Made by a program: the position numbers and the translations under genes
Origin: Rhizobium herbae
GTDB lineage: Bacteria > Pseudomonadota > Alphaproteobacteria > Rhizobiales > Rhizobiaceae
Assembly: GCF_017873135.1 (NCBI RefSeq)
Contig: NZ_JAGGJV010000012.1
Span: forward strand, 1 to 64,000
DNA length: 64,000 nucleotides
Direction of reading: 5' to 3'
In this document: positions 1 to 8,758 of the stretch, piece by piece
How the letters are laid out: the number at the start of each line of letters is the position of its first letter
How positions within the stretch are numbered: position 1 is the stretch's first letter
The notes under the pieces: model-generated
What the model saw: only the letters and a program-made list of their open reading frames with translations
Told to the model about the DNA's origin: nothing
The model's database searches: none

Positions 1-2124
1 ATCTCCGGCTCCCGGAGCACTTTCAGCGATCACGACGGTAAGATCGTTACCGTTGCGTACCAATGTGACGTCGGCAGGATTGATGTCGGTGAACATCAAA
101 CGGTCATCTGCGCCCTGATTGTAGGACTCTGTGATGGTGTCGTTGCCGTTACCGCGGGCATAGACATACGTGTCGTTGCCGCCGCCGCCGATGAGGGTGT
201 CGTTGCCAAGACCGCCTACAATTCCATCATCCAGGTTTGACCCGGACAGATTCTCACTGGTGCCATTCCCCAGAACGAGATTGCCATTTTCAATCAATTT
301 CAGTGCCGCATGGAGAACGCCCTGGTCGATCCCCCGAGCGCCCAACTCCGAGATAACCATTGAGCTAAAATCAACTGCATTGGCAATGGCTGCGTTCTTG
401 TAACGGAAAAGATCGAGAATCGCGAGCTTATCGACGGCGGAGAGAACTTGGGACGGTTGGGCGTCTGCAACCTGCGATGCGAGAACCTCCCAGAACGCAT
501 CTGGGAAGGATGTGACGGTTTCACCGTCGGAAGCATACTCAACGAAGGCAAATGCGAAGAACGGATTGCTCACGAGCGCGCCAACGTTGTCATTGCGCAG
601 AAAGCCGGAAATGGCAATCTGAGAGACGAAGCGAGCAGCATACCAGTCGACGGTCTCCTGGAAGTAGTGCTCTAGAGCCTTCCCTGCTTGCGGACCGGGA
701 TTGCTGGACCCGCCGTATGCTACGAATTCCTTCCCGTGAATTTTTTCCAGGAAGGTGAGATGGCGCGCATCTATGTACGAGCCTCTGCTGTTTGGGCCAA
801 CTGAAGCTGCATCCGCCCATTCGAACAGGATCTCCATGATGCTTGAGCGCAGTTCCATGGCATTCATTGAAGGGGCATTGTCCACCAGAGAGCCTACAGT
901 CGCGAGAAAATCCGCATCCTGCGTAAGCTTTACCGACAGATTGGTCAGCGTGCCGTAGCCAGCCAACTCCGGGAGGAGGGATGCCTCCGAACTGATCGGT
1001 ACGTCCTCGCCATAGCTATAGATCGTTTCGTACAGGTTGTTCTCAAACCATACATCATCGATCACGCCGGTCGAGCCGTCGGCCCATGTGAAGCTGCTGC
1101 GGTGGCTGATCCAGTTGCCACCCTCCCACTGATCAATGAATTCAGCGTTGAGGTTGATTCCAGACACACCTTCGACCGCCAAGCTGGTCAATTCGCCGGC
1201 GTCTGTCAGACCGTCCCCATTCAAATCACGCCAAACCTGCAAATCGGCAAATACCGGGTCCTGCGCATCTATGACGCCATCCCCGTTGGCATCGAAGTCG
1301 GCCAATCGGCTAAAACCGTCGATGTCCCGCCCACCAAAAAGTTCGGACAGGTCGTCAATTGCTCCGTTACCGTTGACGTCTCGCGCTAGAAAGCCGTCGC
1401 CTGGGGTAATCCATGCTGTCTTCTCGGCAAAGCCGTCCTCGGTGAGATCAAAGAACGCATTCGATTCATTGAGTGGCACGATCTCGACGCCATCGCCGTC
1501 AAGATCGAGTACCAATGGCGAGATTGGTGGCCAGTTAAACGGATTGCTAGGCTTGTGTGGGCCGGGACCACTCGTGTCGCCACCCGTGCCGCCGCCGGGA
1601 TCACCGCCTGGGTCGCCGCCGGGATCACCGCCCGGGTCGCCGCCGGGATCACCGCCCGGGTCGCCGCCGGGATCGCCGCCTGGGTCGCCGCCGGGATCGC
1701 CACCCGGGTCGGTACTTCCAGGCGGAAACCCGCCATTGCCGATTGTATTTCGAAGATCGTCATAAATGGGGTCCTCAAAGCCGGTATCAATGCGCCAAGG
1801 GAGTCCATCATTTTCAATAGAACCGTCGTCGTTTACTTTGGCTCCATATCGAATATCTTGATTTTTAATAGCATCATCGTACCTATCGTAGATATTTTGC
1901 CTTACAGCGTTCTCATTGAAAGGTAAATTAGGAAATTCTTTATTAAGCTCTTCTATAACGCTGTCGGCTAAATCACTTCTTTCTGCTTCTCGAAAATCAT
2001 TGCGTACTAATCGTTCGGCTGACTCTGGCTCGAAATCGTTTTTAAATCCACTATCCTCGAGCCCAAGCTGGATTATTCTATCCATTATTTTTCCAAAACT
2101 TGAAGGTGTTTGAAAATCTGACAC
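1..2124 (-). CDS. RTX-type calcium-binding exoprotein, C-terminus beyond the window
   Basis: The reading frame is open for 708 codons and runs off the left edge. The order is a charged, AT-rich N-terminus, ten DPGG repeats (about residues 139-178), a block with SPLVLDLDGDGVE (near 202) and DVNGNGAIDDLSELFGG, EF-hand-like DFDANGDGVID and DLNGDGLTDAGE sites, a helical middle, then glycine-aspartate nonapeptides (GNDTLIGGGGNDTYVY) near residue 635, followed by a DVTLVRNGNDLTV segment. This architecture is typical of large type I-secreted, calcium-binding RTX proteins; the C-terminal secretion signal would lie outside the window. The start is uncertain: GTG at 2124 is used here, with ATG at 2085 as the alternative; neither has a strong ribosome site. 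The AT-rich first 300 bases contrast with the core genome. The function beyond secretion (adhesin, toxin or enzyme) cannot be told. Confidence 0.82.
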   Translation of the reverse strand, partial: MSDFQTPSSFGKIMDRIIQLGLEDSGFKNDFEPESAERLVRNDFREAERSDLADSVIEELNKEFPNLPFNENAVRQNIYDRYDDAIKNQDIRYGAKVNDDGSIENDGLPWRIDTGFEDPIYDDLRNTIGNGGFPPGSTDPGGDPGGDPGGDPGGDPGGDPGGDPGGDPGGDPGGDPGGGTGGDTSGPGPHKPSNPFNWPPISPLVLDLDGDGVEIVPLNESNAFFDLTEDGFAEKTAWITPGDGFLARDVNGNGAIDDLSELFGGRDIDGFSRLADFDANGDGVIDAQDPVFADLQVWRDLNGDGLTDAGELTSLAVEGVSGINLNAEFIDQWEGGNWISHRSSFTWADGSTGVIDDVWFENNLYETIYSYGEDVPISSEASLLPELAGYGTLTNLSVKLTQDADFLATVGSLVDNAPSMNAMELRSSIMEILFEWADAASVGPNSRGSYIDARHLTFLEKIHGKEFVAYGGSSNPGPQAGKALEHYFQETVDWYAARFVSQIAISGFLRNDNVGALVSNPFFAFAFVEYASDGETVTSFPDAFWEVLASQVADAQPSQVLSAVDKLAILDLFRYKNAAIANAVDFSSMVISELGARGIDQGVLHAALKLIENGNLVLGNGTSENLSGSNLDDGIVGGLGNDTLIGGGGNDTYVYARGNGNDTITESYNQGADDRLMFTDINPADVTLVRNGNDLTVVIAESAPGAGD
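1591..1710 (-). repeat. Ten tandem 12-bp repeats encoding DPGG
   Basis: Ten consecutive 12-base units encode Asp-Pro-Gly-Gly inside the RTX gene. Units alternate GAT and GAC for aspartate, giving a 24-bp higher-order period. They probably form a flexible hydrophilic linker between the N-terminal region and the calcium-binding part, and could expand or contract by slippage. Confidence 0.9.
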
Positions 2125-2314
2125 GATATAGGCCCCCAGAAAAAAGTGTAAAGAATAATGGCAACACGTCTGACATGCGTTCCGTAAAGTTGTCAATCCA
2201 TGCCGCGCAATCCTTCCGCGAGCAACTTCCGTACGGAGGTTGACCTGCGCTAACACGCATGTTTAAGAATCGAGCAGCGGCGATCCGCCGCGTGAGCTTT
2301 CGTTGGAGACGCAA

Positions 2315-2671
2315 TTGAGGAAGATTATGCTTGCGGTAGTCGTGGTCGGTTCGTCGCTGATCAGCGCACGTGCCGCACCGGTCAATCCCCAATACGACGA
2401 TTACCCGGTTCAATGTGGAGCTATCTACTTTTTGTATTGGAAGGGCTATCTGAGCGAGAACCAGCCAACGATGGCCGAAGCCTACCGTCGAAAACACGAA
2501 AGTCTCGCCGGAAAAGCGGCGCTGAATCTAGAGGCGAGAGGTCTCAGCAAGCACGAAGCTGACGCGTACATGCAGGAACACATTGATGGACTTGCTGACA
2601 TAGCTGCCAAGGATACGAAAGCTTTCGTAGATTTCAAAAGATTGTGCGATGGGAAGTTTCCACAACTCTAA
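2315..2671 (+). CDS. Small secreted hypothetical protein
   Basis: A protein of about 118 residues, read divergently from the RTX gene. It begins with a short basic segment (RK) and a hydrophobic stretch (IMLAVVVVGSSLISARA) resembling a Sec signal peptide with likely cleavage after ARA. The mature part is charged, helical and carries two cysteines (VQCGAIYF and RLCDGKF) that could form a disulphide. The start is a choice among TTG 2303, TTG 2315 (GGAG six bases upstream, keeps the basic n-region) and ATG 2327 (GAGGA upstream). I do not recognise the family; its function is unknown. It lies inside the putative genomic island. Confidence 0.6.
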   Translation: MRKIMLAVVVVGSSLISARAAPVNPQYDDYPVQCGAIYFLYWKGYLSENQPTMAEAYRRKHESLAGKAALNLEARGLSKHEADAYMQEHIDGLADIAAKDTKAFVDFKRLCDGKFPQL

Positions 2672-3310
2672 TTGCGTTGGTGTGATCGAGATAATGTTGC
2701 CGTTGCGAACGCAACAAGCGTTCCAGTTCCTTGTGCGACGGGCCGTATGCAACGGTCCCGGCACCACAGAAAACCCTGCTCGAGCATGGCGCCGCGGTCG
2801 CGGAGGTAGAGCGCGAGCGCCGCAAAATAGGTCATTAACTCATAAACCGAGCGCATCTTAGACGGCCCGGATCTCGGAGGGGACCTCATCAAACAGCCTA
2901 AAGTACGCCCGTTCGAGTTCATCAGGGGATAAGGAGAAAGCCGCTGCGGATGAGGTCTTTTCCTGCAATTTCGCATTGGCTAAAGGACGTAAACCCGATG
3001 GTGTGGCCTTTGGGGGAAAATGCATGTTCACACGCCATCGTCATCCAAAGCCATGATCGTATGGAGGTTGTGTCGGACAGGCTCCCCAATCGCGACAGTA
3101 TAAAACAGGACATCATCGACTACCCGCAACAGATCTGGCGGGTGGCTGGAGTCTAGTCGATATAGGCTGGAGGCTGCTCACCATATTCGACCTTCCCCTT
3201 CGGTTTTCCCGTCCTCGCTTTGCTCGAAGCGATTGTGAGATCGATGCTCTTTGCCATGCGACGAGGTCGCATCGCAGCGCTCGGCAGTATGGCGTCGCAT
3301 TTCAAGAATT
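2672..3310. other. Gene-poor stretch inside the putative island
   Basis: About 640 bases without a convincing gene. Reverse-strand frames contain protein-like fragments: VDDVLFYTVAIGEPVRHN in one frame (about 3040-3140) and SPKGHTIGFTSFSQ in another (about 2960-3020). These may be remnants of a frameshifted gene, but I could not name a family. Confidence 0.35.
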
Positions 3311-4072
3311 TCATGACGCCATTCGCACTTCCGTTTGTCTGGTACCTCCCTTTGCAATGTGGTCAAGTCGTTGGCGGAAAAAAGTTATCCATTCGAGCGC
3401 ACTCGGATTGCTTCTGTCGGGCGGCCAATGGCCAGGCAGCGTATAGCCGTACTTGCCGCATTTCATCGCTCGCAGTCCCAGCTTTTCAAGCGCTGGCATG
3501 CCTTGGTCGATCAGCCACCCTCGCCACTGCTCGATCTGCCCCGCCTTCGTTTCGGCGACGAAAACGAGCGGAACGGCTCGCGACGTCTCGACGCGCGGCG
3601 GCTCGCCCTCGCGCGGGTTAGATTTATTTATTTTTTCTTTCTCTAAGTTTGGCGGGCATATTTGTCCCCCTTCGCTGGACATATTTGACCGCCTTGCCGG
3701 ACGGATTTGACCGCCTTCATTCGGGTAAAGGGTGACAATCTTGTCCGTCTTTTCGCGGGCCTCCGAAGCACGTAATGTCGATGCTGCTGAGGGACGATAT
3801 TCCGTATTGCGCCCGACGCCATTTCCGCGCTGGACCTCGAACCATCCTTTGACCTCAAGTTCACGGACGGCGCGCTGAATGGTCTTGACGCTCTTGCCGG
3901 TCGCGTCGGCAATCGTTTGATAGGACGGCCACGCCTTCTCGGTGTGGCCGTTCAAATGCGTGGTGACGATATAGAGCGCCACAGATCGCGCGCTGTCGCT
4001 CAAATCCCTGTCGCAGCTCAACTGCTGAAGCCATTGCAGCTTCACGTCCCGAAAGGGGCGCGCGCCACTCAT
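3311..4072 (-). CDS. Helix-turn-helix (HTH_36-like) replication-initiator-type protein
   Basis: A protein of 253 residues from ATG 4072 (GGTGG upstream); an in-frame extension to 4252 looks non-coding. Residues 1-90 form a winged helix-turn-helix like those of plasmid and phage replication proteins (LSDSARSVALYIV, then WPSYQTIADATGKSVKTIQRAV). A low-complexity middle repeats GGQI motifs (NEGGQIRP, SEGGQICPP), followed by a lysine-rich segment and a conserved-looking C-terminal domain (YGYTLPGHWPPDRSNP, WITFFRQRL). The repeated motif corresponds to DNA direct repeats beside an AT tract, as in replication proteins whose origin sits in their own gene. It lies about 200 bases inside the tRNA-Phe att scar. 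A transcriptional regulator is the alternative reading. Confidence 0.6.
   Translation of the reverse strand: MSGARPFRDVKLQWLQQLSCDRDLSDSARSVALYIVTTHLNGHTEKAWPSYQTIADATGKSVKTIQRAVRELEVKGWFEVQRGNGVGRNTEYRPSAASTLRASEAREKTDKIVTLYPNEGGQIRPARRSNMSSEGGQICPPNLEKEKINKSNPREGEPPRVETSRAVPLVFVAETKAGQIEQWRGWLIDQGMPALEKLGLRAMKCGKYGYTLPGHWPPDRSNPSALEWITFFRQRLDHIAKGGTRQTEVRMAS
3618..3647. other. AT-rich tract beside the iteron-like repeats, candidate duplex-unwinding element
   Basis: A run of about 30 bases, almost all A/T with pyrimidines on the plus strand, directly follows the repeats in the minus-strand gene (encoding roughly EKEKINKS). In the phage lambda origin, iterons inside gene O are followed by such an AT tract. 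An origin role is inference. Confidence 0.4.
3648..3715 (-). repeat. Three 22-23-bp iteron-like direct repeats within the HTH gene
   Basis: Three adjacent copies lie at 3694-3715, 3671-3693 and 3648-3670. On the minus strand each reads roughly GGNGGNCAAATNNGNCC plus a 5-6-base tail. Copies one and two share GGCGGTCAAAT exactly; copies two and three share CAAATATG. The period of about two helical turns matches iterons of replication origins. The repeats encode the GGQI/KRSNMSS segment only partly in one frame, so DNA-level selection is plausible. Confidence 0.55.
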
Positions 4073-4277
4073 GTGCGCCACCAAACAGTTGAGAAGTGTC
4101 CGATATTTGCCTGCTTCGACGCAAAAGGCGCCGGTGGATTGGCGCCGCGACCTGCCACAACGGAGCATGAAAAATGCGGGGCATGTAGATTTGACAAAGC
4201 TGCTGTAAGTAGTTGATGTGCCATAGGTGTTTTGACACTTTTTCTGGAGCAAAGTATGGATTTAGCGACAACAACTT

Positions 4278-4326
4278 CGGATTGAAAATCCGCGTGTCGG
4301 TGGTTCAAATCCGCCTCCGGGCACCA
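4278..4326 (+). other. 3' fragment of tRNA-Phe(GAA), putative attachment site (island end)
   Basis: These 49 bases match the 3' part of the alphaproteobacterial tRNA-Phe gene. They include most of the anticodon arm (loop TTGAAAA, anticodon GAA), the variable loop, the T arm (GGTGG-TTCAAAT-CCGCC), the acceptor 3' strand TCCGGGC, the discriminator A and CCA. No matching 5' acceptor strand (GCCCGGA) or D arm precedes it. Such 3' duplicates are the usual scar of integrase-mediated insertion into a tRNA gene. From its orientation, the inserted element lies to the left and the intact tRNA gene should be beyond the left edge. Confidence 0.82.
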
Positions 4327-4524
4327 TTTTTATTCAGAAAATCAGTGTATTGTCGCCTGAGCGCTCAGTGTGGCTGTGGCGGTACGTTTCGCGCAAATTG
4401 CGGTGGTTTGGCCAAGACAAACCGTTGGGAAACCTTCGTGCGCGAAATTGTCTAGCGCGCTAACTGGTGTGGCATAACGCGTAAAATCAAATGCAGCTGT
4501 TTTGGTTGCCTACGAGGATTGTAC
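4327..4524. other. Intergenic, no feature recognised
   Basis: About 200 bases between the att scar and the DUF2971 gene. No open frame, tRNA or clear terminator was seen. Confidence 0.5.
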
Positions 4525-5400
4525 TCAAAAAGTCCGGTAAGGGGTGTGAGACCAGGTTCGGGCCTTCCAGACGGTGTTCTTAAATGCCACATCGACTCCC
4601 TTCCCAATCAACGATCTGTGATCTGTTGGTCCGATCACAACCTCATCGATCCCGATGTCGAATTTATCCCCATCTTTGCCGACCTCTAAAGGTAGAGCGA
4701 AATAGGGTGTGAGCATTCGATTGGTTGCCCTTACATGCATTTCTGGGCGATCATAGGGGAGGAAACGCGAGATGATCCGCCATTCGTTTTCCTCGCGGAA
4801 ACCCGAGTGCTTGAATGCGCAAGCCCATTGCTGAATCCGATTGCAAAACCACAGCGCGATATTGTCTATTTCATTGTCGGGATCGGATTGAGATTCAAGA
4901 CGAGTCACCGAACGCTCAAACCATTCCTCGGCAATGGCGGATTTAGTGCCCTCGTCGTAAATGCACTTAATTAGCTCGAAGCCATTTCGGCTACCGATCT
5001 TTTGCAGTGCGTCGAAGGAGAAGCCTAGCGAGATTCCGCCGCTTCCCCCGTATGCCCTCCATTGGCTTAGAACATCGCCATTCTCAGAAAACGATGCTGT
5101 GCAGATGTTTCCTTCGGAAAAGTTTGGAAGATACTGCAATATCGCAAAGGCAAGCTTTTTTGCACGACCTTCTAATGTGTCGTGATGTTTGCCAACTACT
5201 CTGATTGCGATCCCCATACCGTGGACGTACTCGTGGGAGTCGTTCATGTGGTACACGCTGGTTGCCCAGAGTTGTCGTGAGTTGAGAATGCCGACGAATC
5301 CCGGGTAGGTCGTGTAGTGGAAAAGCATCGGCTTATGCGGGTCGAAACCACTCAATCGGGGCGGAAGTTGTTCCATGTGCGTTTCGGTTAGGTATGCCAA
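4525..5400 (-). CDS. DUF2971 domain protein
   Basis: A protein of 291 residues with the hallmarks of DUF2971: LFHYTTYPGFVGILNSRQLWATSVYHMND near residue 27, then ICTASFSENGDVLSQWRAYGGSGGISLGF near 100, and a late ENEWRII motif. The family's molecular function is not established, but members are frequent in accessory and defence-associated regions. The TTG start at 5400 is favoured because GGAG lies seven bases upstream; ATG 5376 has no ribosome site. It stands alone, just outside the tRNA-Phe att scar on the side opposite the putative island. Codon use appears less GC-biased than the metabolic genes to the right, compatible with horizontal origin. Confidence 0.8.
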   Translation of the reverse strand: MAYLTETHMEQLPPRLSGFDPHKPMLFHYTTYPGFVGILNSRQLWATSVYHMNDSHEYVHGMGIAIRVVGKHHDTLEGRAKKLAFAILQYLPNFSEGNICTASFSENGDVLSQWRAYGGSGGISLGFSFDALQKIGSRNGFELIKCIYDEGTKSAIAEEWFERSVTRLESQSDPDNEIDNIALWFCNRIQQWACAFKHSGFREENEWRIISRFLPYDRPEMHVRATNRMLTPYFALPLEVGKDGDKFDIGIDEVVIGPTDHRSLIGKGVDVAFKNTVWKARTWSHTPYRTF

Positions 5401-5612
5401 CTAAACACTCCCCGTTTCTAGCTCCGAAGGGCCGGTAGTCCGTCATTTACGTTTCGCTCACCTCCAATTGAGTTAAGAGCGAATATTTTGGAAGAGTTGA
5501 GTTGTACGGCATTTGCAAACGAATTGGGAAGTTGATTGCAGTCAAAAAATGCCCCGGTCACCAGAGCCACCGAGGCAGACAATTCAGTTCACTGGAGCCG
5601 TTGTCCGCTAGT

Positions 5613-5780
5613 TCATCCCCAAACGAGATAGCCCACGACGCTCCAGAATATCAGCGAAGCCAGTGTGATCACGGCAAGCCCCTTGATGCGAAGCGTCGGT
5701 GAGAAAGCGCCTTTCGGTGCACCAAATAAGCGGTGATCTTCCTCATACGCGGCGTAAGCGTCTTTTGATGCTTGTTTCAT
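5613..5780 (-). CDS. Small single-span membrane protein
   Basis: A 55-residue protein starting MKQASKDAYAAYEED, with a strong GGAGG seven bases before ATG 5780; a 5-residue-longer start at 5795 has weaker support. The C-terminal third is one hydrophobic helix (LAVITLASLIFWSVVGYLVWG) that ends the protein, suggesting a tail-anchored or single-pass inner-membrane peptide. I do not recognise a characterised family; it has no operon partner. Confidence 0.6.
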   Translation of the reverse strand: MKQASKDAYAAYEEDHRLFGAPKGAFSPTLRIKGLAVITLASLIFWSVVGYLVWG

Positions 5781-6326
5781 GCTCTTTCCTCCCATTCCGG
5801 TGAAACTCTGCCCTCCCAGGCAATGCCTCCCGCAAGGAGCGCAAATTTAACCTGCACTCTTACACCTGTGTAGAGCGCTGCCCTGGTCGTTGCAACTTAC
5901 GAGAAGCGATATCGTTAAATGCTCAATCAAAACCAGCAACATTTCAGGACAATGTTTCCCCGGCAGGTGCTTTTGGCATTGCCGGACATCACCTCCCATG
6001 TCTTTCCCTCATAGAAGCGGTCGGATGCGTGACGATCGAGCCGCTTCAATCACCAAGGTGGCGCATTCGTCGGCACCGCCGAAGGGCACGAGATATGCCC
6101 CTCGTTCGCGGGCTCAGATCGCGGCGCGGGCCTGCACCACGCTGAGATAGCACGGCGCAACTTCGATGATCCGTGTCCGATCTCAGCCAGCATTCGGCAG
6201 GTGCCAGCCCGCGCAAACGGGTGTAGGGTAAGACGAGCCGGGCGAATTCTCGACAATCGCGGTGATGCCGCCCTTCCGCGATTTACGGCCTCGGACATCG
6301 AACGCTGCGACATGAAGGTGGACGTC
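5781..6326. other. Intergenic upstream of the cyclase gene
   Basis: About 545 bases. The left part is the promoter side of the small membrane protein. The right part (about 6000-6300) is GC-rich with open frames on both strands that look like shadows or a decayed remnant. No recognised gene, tRNA or repeat was found. Confidence 0.4.
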
Positions 6327-7748
6327 ATGAGCGAAACCGAAACCCAAGCTTTGTTCTCGTTGCTGCGCCAGTCCAGGGATGTCCATCCGGCTGCGGTCGA
6401 TGCGATGCAGCGGGTCGTCGTCGATGGCCTGGACAGGCATCTCTGTCGCATCAATGCGCTGGCTTTCGCAGCACGCCATGCGCTCGATGAGGAGCGCACG
6501 ATCGCGGCGTTCCTGCATGCCGCGCAGGTCGGTATCTTCGACATTTCATGGAACGTGCTCTGCCCCGGCTGCGGCGGCGTCCTTGATTCCAATGCGACGC
6601 TGAAGACGATGCAGAAGGAGTGTTATGTCTGCGCGCTCTGCGCCGGCAATTATTCCGCGACGCTCGACGAGATGGTCGAGGTGACCTTCACGATCAGTCC
6701 CCGGGTCCGCAAGATCGCCGCGCACAATCCGCATGAACTGCCGATGCCCGAATATTTTCGCCAGATCTATTGGGGCTCGGGCGTCGATCTGCCCGAGGAC
6801 AATTTTGAGGCGCTGGTCGATGGTTTCGTGCTTGAACATGTCGAGCTTGCGCCCGGGGAGAAGGCCGTCCTGTCGCTGCAACTGCCGCCGGAATTCATCA
6901 TCGTGTTCGAGCCGGTGACCCACAATGCGCAATTCCTCGATATCAAGGGGGAGGTGACGCGCGAACGGCAGAACCTGGCGCTGGTCTTCGACAAGGAGCA
7001 TGCGCAAAGCCAGAGCATCGACATGCACCCGGGACCGCTGCGCATCGCGCTCGAGAACAGGACCGATACCAGGGTTCTGCCGACCGTCTGCATCGCCGGC
7101 GACGTCCTGCATGAACTGCTCGGCAAGCGACGGCCGTTCCTTACCGCCAAGCGGCTGCTCACCAACCAGACGTTTCGCGATCTCTACCGGACCGATACGC
7201 TCGATGTCGACCAGCGCCTGAAGATCACCAGCCTGACGTTCCTGTTCACCGACCTGCGGGCCTCGACCGAATTGTACGAGCGGGTCGGCGACCTCGTCGC
7301 GTTCGATCTGGTGCGGGCGCATTTCCAGGTGCTGCATGAGATCGTCGCGGCCGAGACCGGTGCCGTGGTGAAGACGATCGGCGATGCCGTCATGGCGACC
7401 TTTCCGACACCGGACCGGGCTGTCGCCGCCGCCTTGAGGATGCGGGATGCCATGCAGGCGATGAACGAGAAGAGCGGGCGCGAAGACCTGATCCTCAAGA
7501 TCGGCGTTCACACCGGACCTTGCATCGCGGTGATGATGAACGAGCGTCAGGATTATTTCGGCCAGACCGTCAACATCGCCTCGCGCGTGCAGGGCCTTGC
7601 GACCTTGCAGGCGATCTTCGTCACCGGCGAGGTTGTGGGCGACGCAAAAGCAGCGGATCTCCTCGTCACCAAAGACCTGAAGCCCGTATCCCACAACGCG
7701 GCGCTGAGGGGCATCACGCGCGAGATACCGATTTATGCAATCCCCTGA
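6327..7748 (+). CDS. Class III adenylate/guanylate cyclase with DUF5939-type N-terminal region
   Basis: A 473-residue protein predicted to make cAMP or cGMP. The N-terminal 290 residues contain a zinc-ribbon-like cluster (CPGCGG and CALC) typical of DUF5939-cyclase proteins. The catalytic domain starts near residue 300 with LTFLFTDLRAST (first metal aspartate), continues through VVKTIGDAVMATF (lysine and second metal aspartate) and ends with DYFGQTVNIASRVQ, which keeps the aspartate, asparagine and arginine needed for purine binding and catalysis. ATG 6327 has AAGGTGG upstream; ATG 6312 is an alternative. No transmembrane segment is evident, so it is probably cytosolic. It stands alone and converges with the sugar ABC operon. 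Confidence 0.85.
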   Translation: MSETETQALFSLLRQSRDVHPAAVDAMQRVVVDGLDRHLCRINALAFAARHALDEERTIAAFLHAAQVGIFDISWNVLCPGCGGVLDSNATLKTMQKECYVCALCAGNYSATLDEMVEVTFTISPRVRKIAAHNPHELPMPEYFRQIYWGSGVDLPEDNFEALVDGFVLEHVELAPGEKAVLSLQLPPEFIIVFEPVTHNAQFLDIKGEVTRERQNLALVFDKEHAQSQSIDMHPGPLRIALENRTDTRVLPTVCIAGDVLHELLGKRRPFLTAKRLLTNQTFRDLYRTDTLDVDQRLKITSLTFLFTDLRASTELYERVGDLVAFDLVRAHFQVLHEIVAAETGAVVKTIGDAVMATFPTPDRAVAAALRMRDAMQAMNEKSGREDLILKIGVHTGPCIAVMMNERQDYFGQTVNIASRVQGLATLQAIFVTGEVVGDAKAADLLVTKDLKPVSHNAALRGITREIPIYAIP

Positions 7749-7770
7749 CGGCCGGCCGTTTCCTTCTATG

Positions 7771-8754
<984 letters not shown>

Positions 8755-8758
8755 GCAG

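Noticed and set aside
1591-1710. CRISPR-like array
   Set aside because: The repeats are contiguous 12-bp codon repeats (DPGG) in an open frame without spacers.
4278-4326. Functional tRNA-Phe gene
   Set aside because: The 5' acceptor strand and D arm are missing, so it cannot fold into a full tRNA.
7748-7759. Palindrome ACGGCCGGCCGT after the cyclase stop as terminator
   Set aside because: It has no loop and no T-run, so a stable RNA hairpin is unlikely; probably fortuitous in GC-rich DNA.
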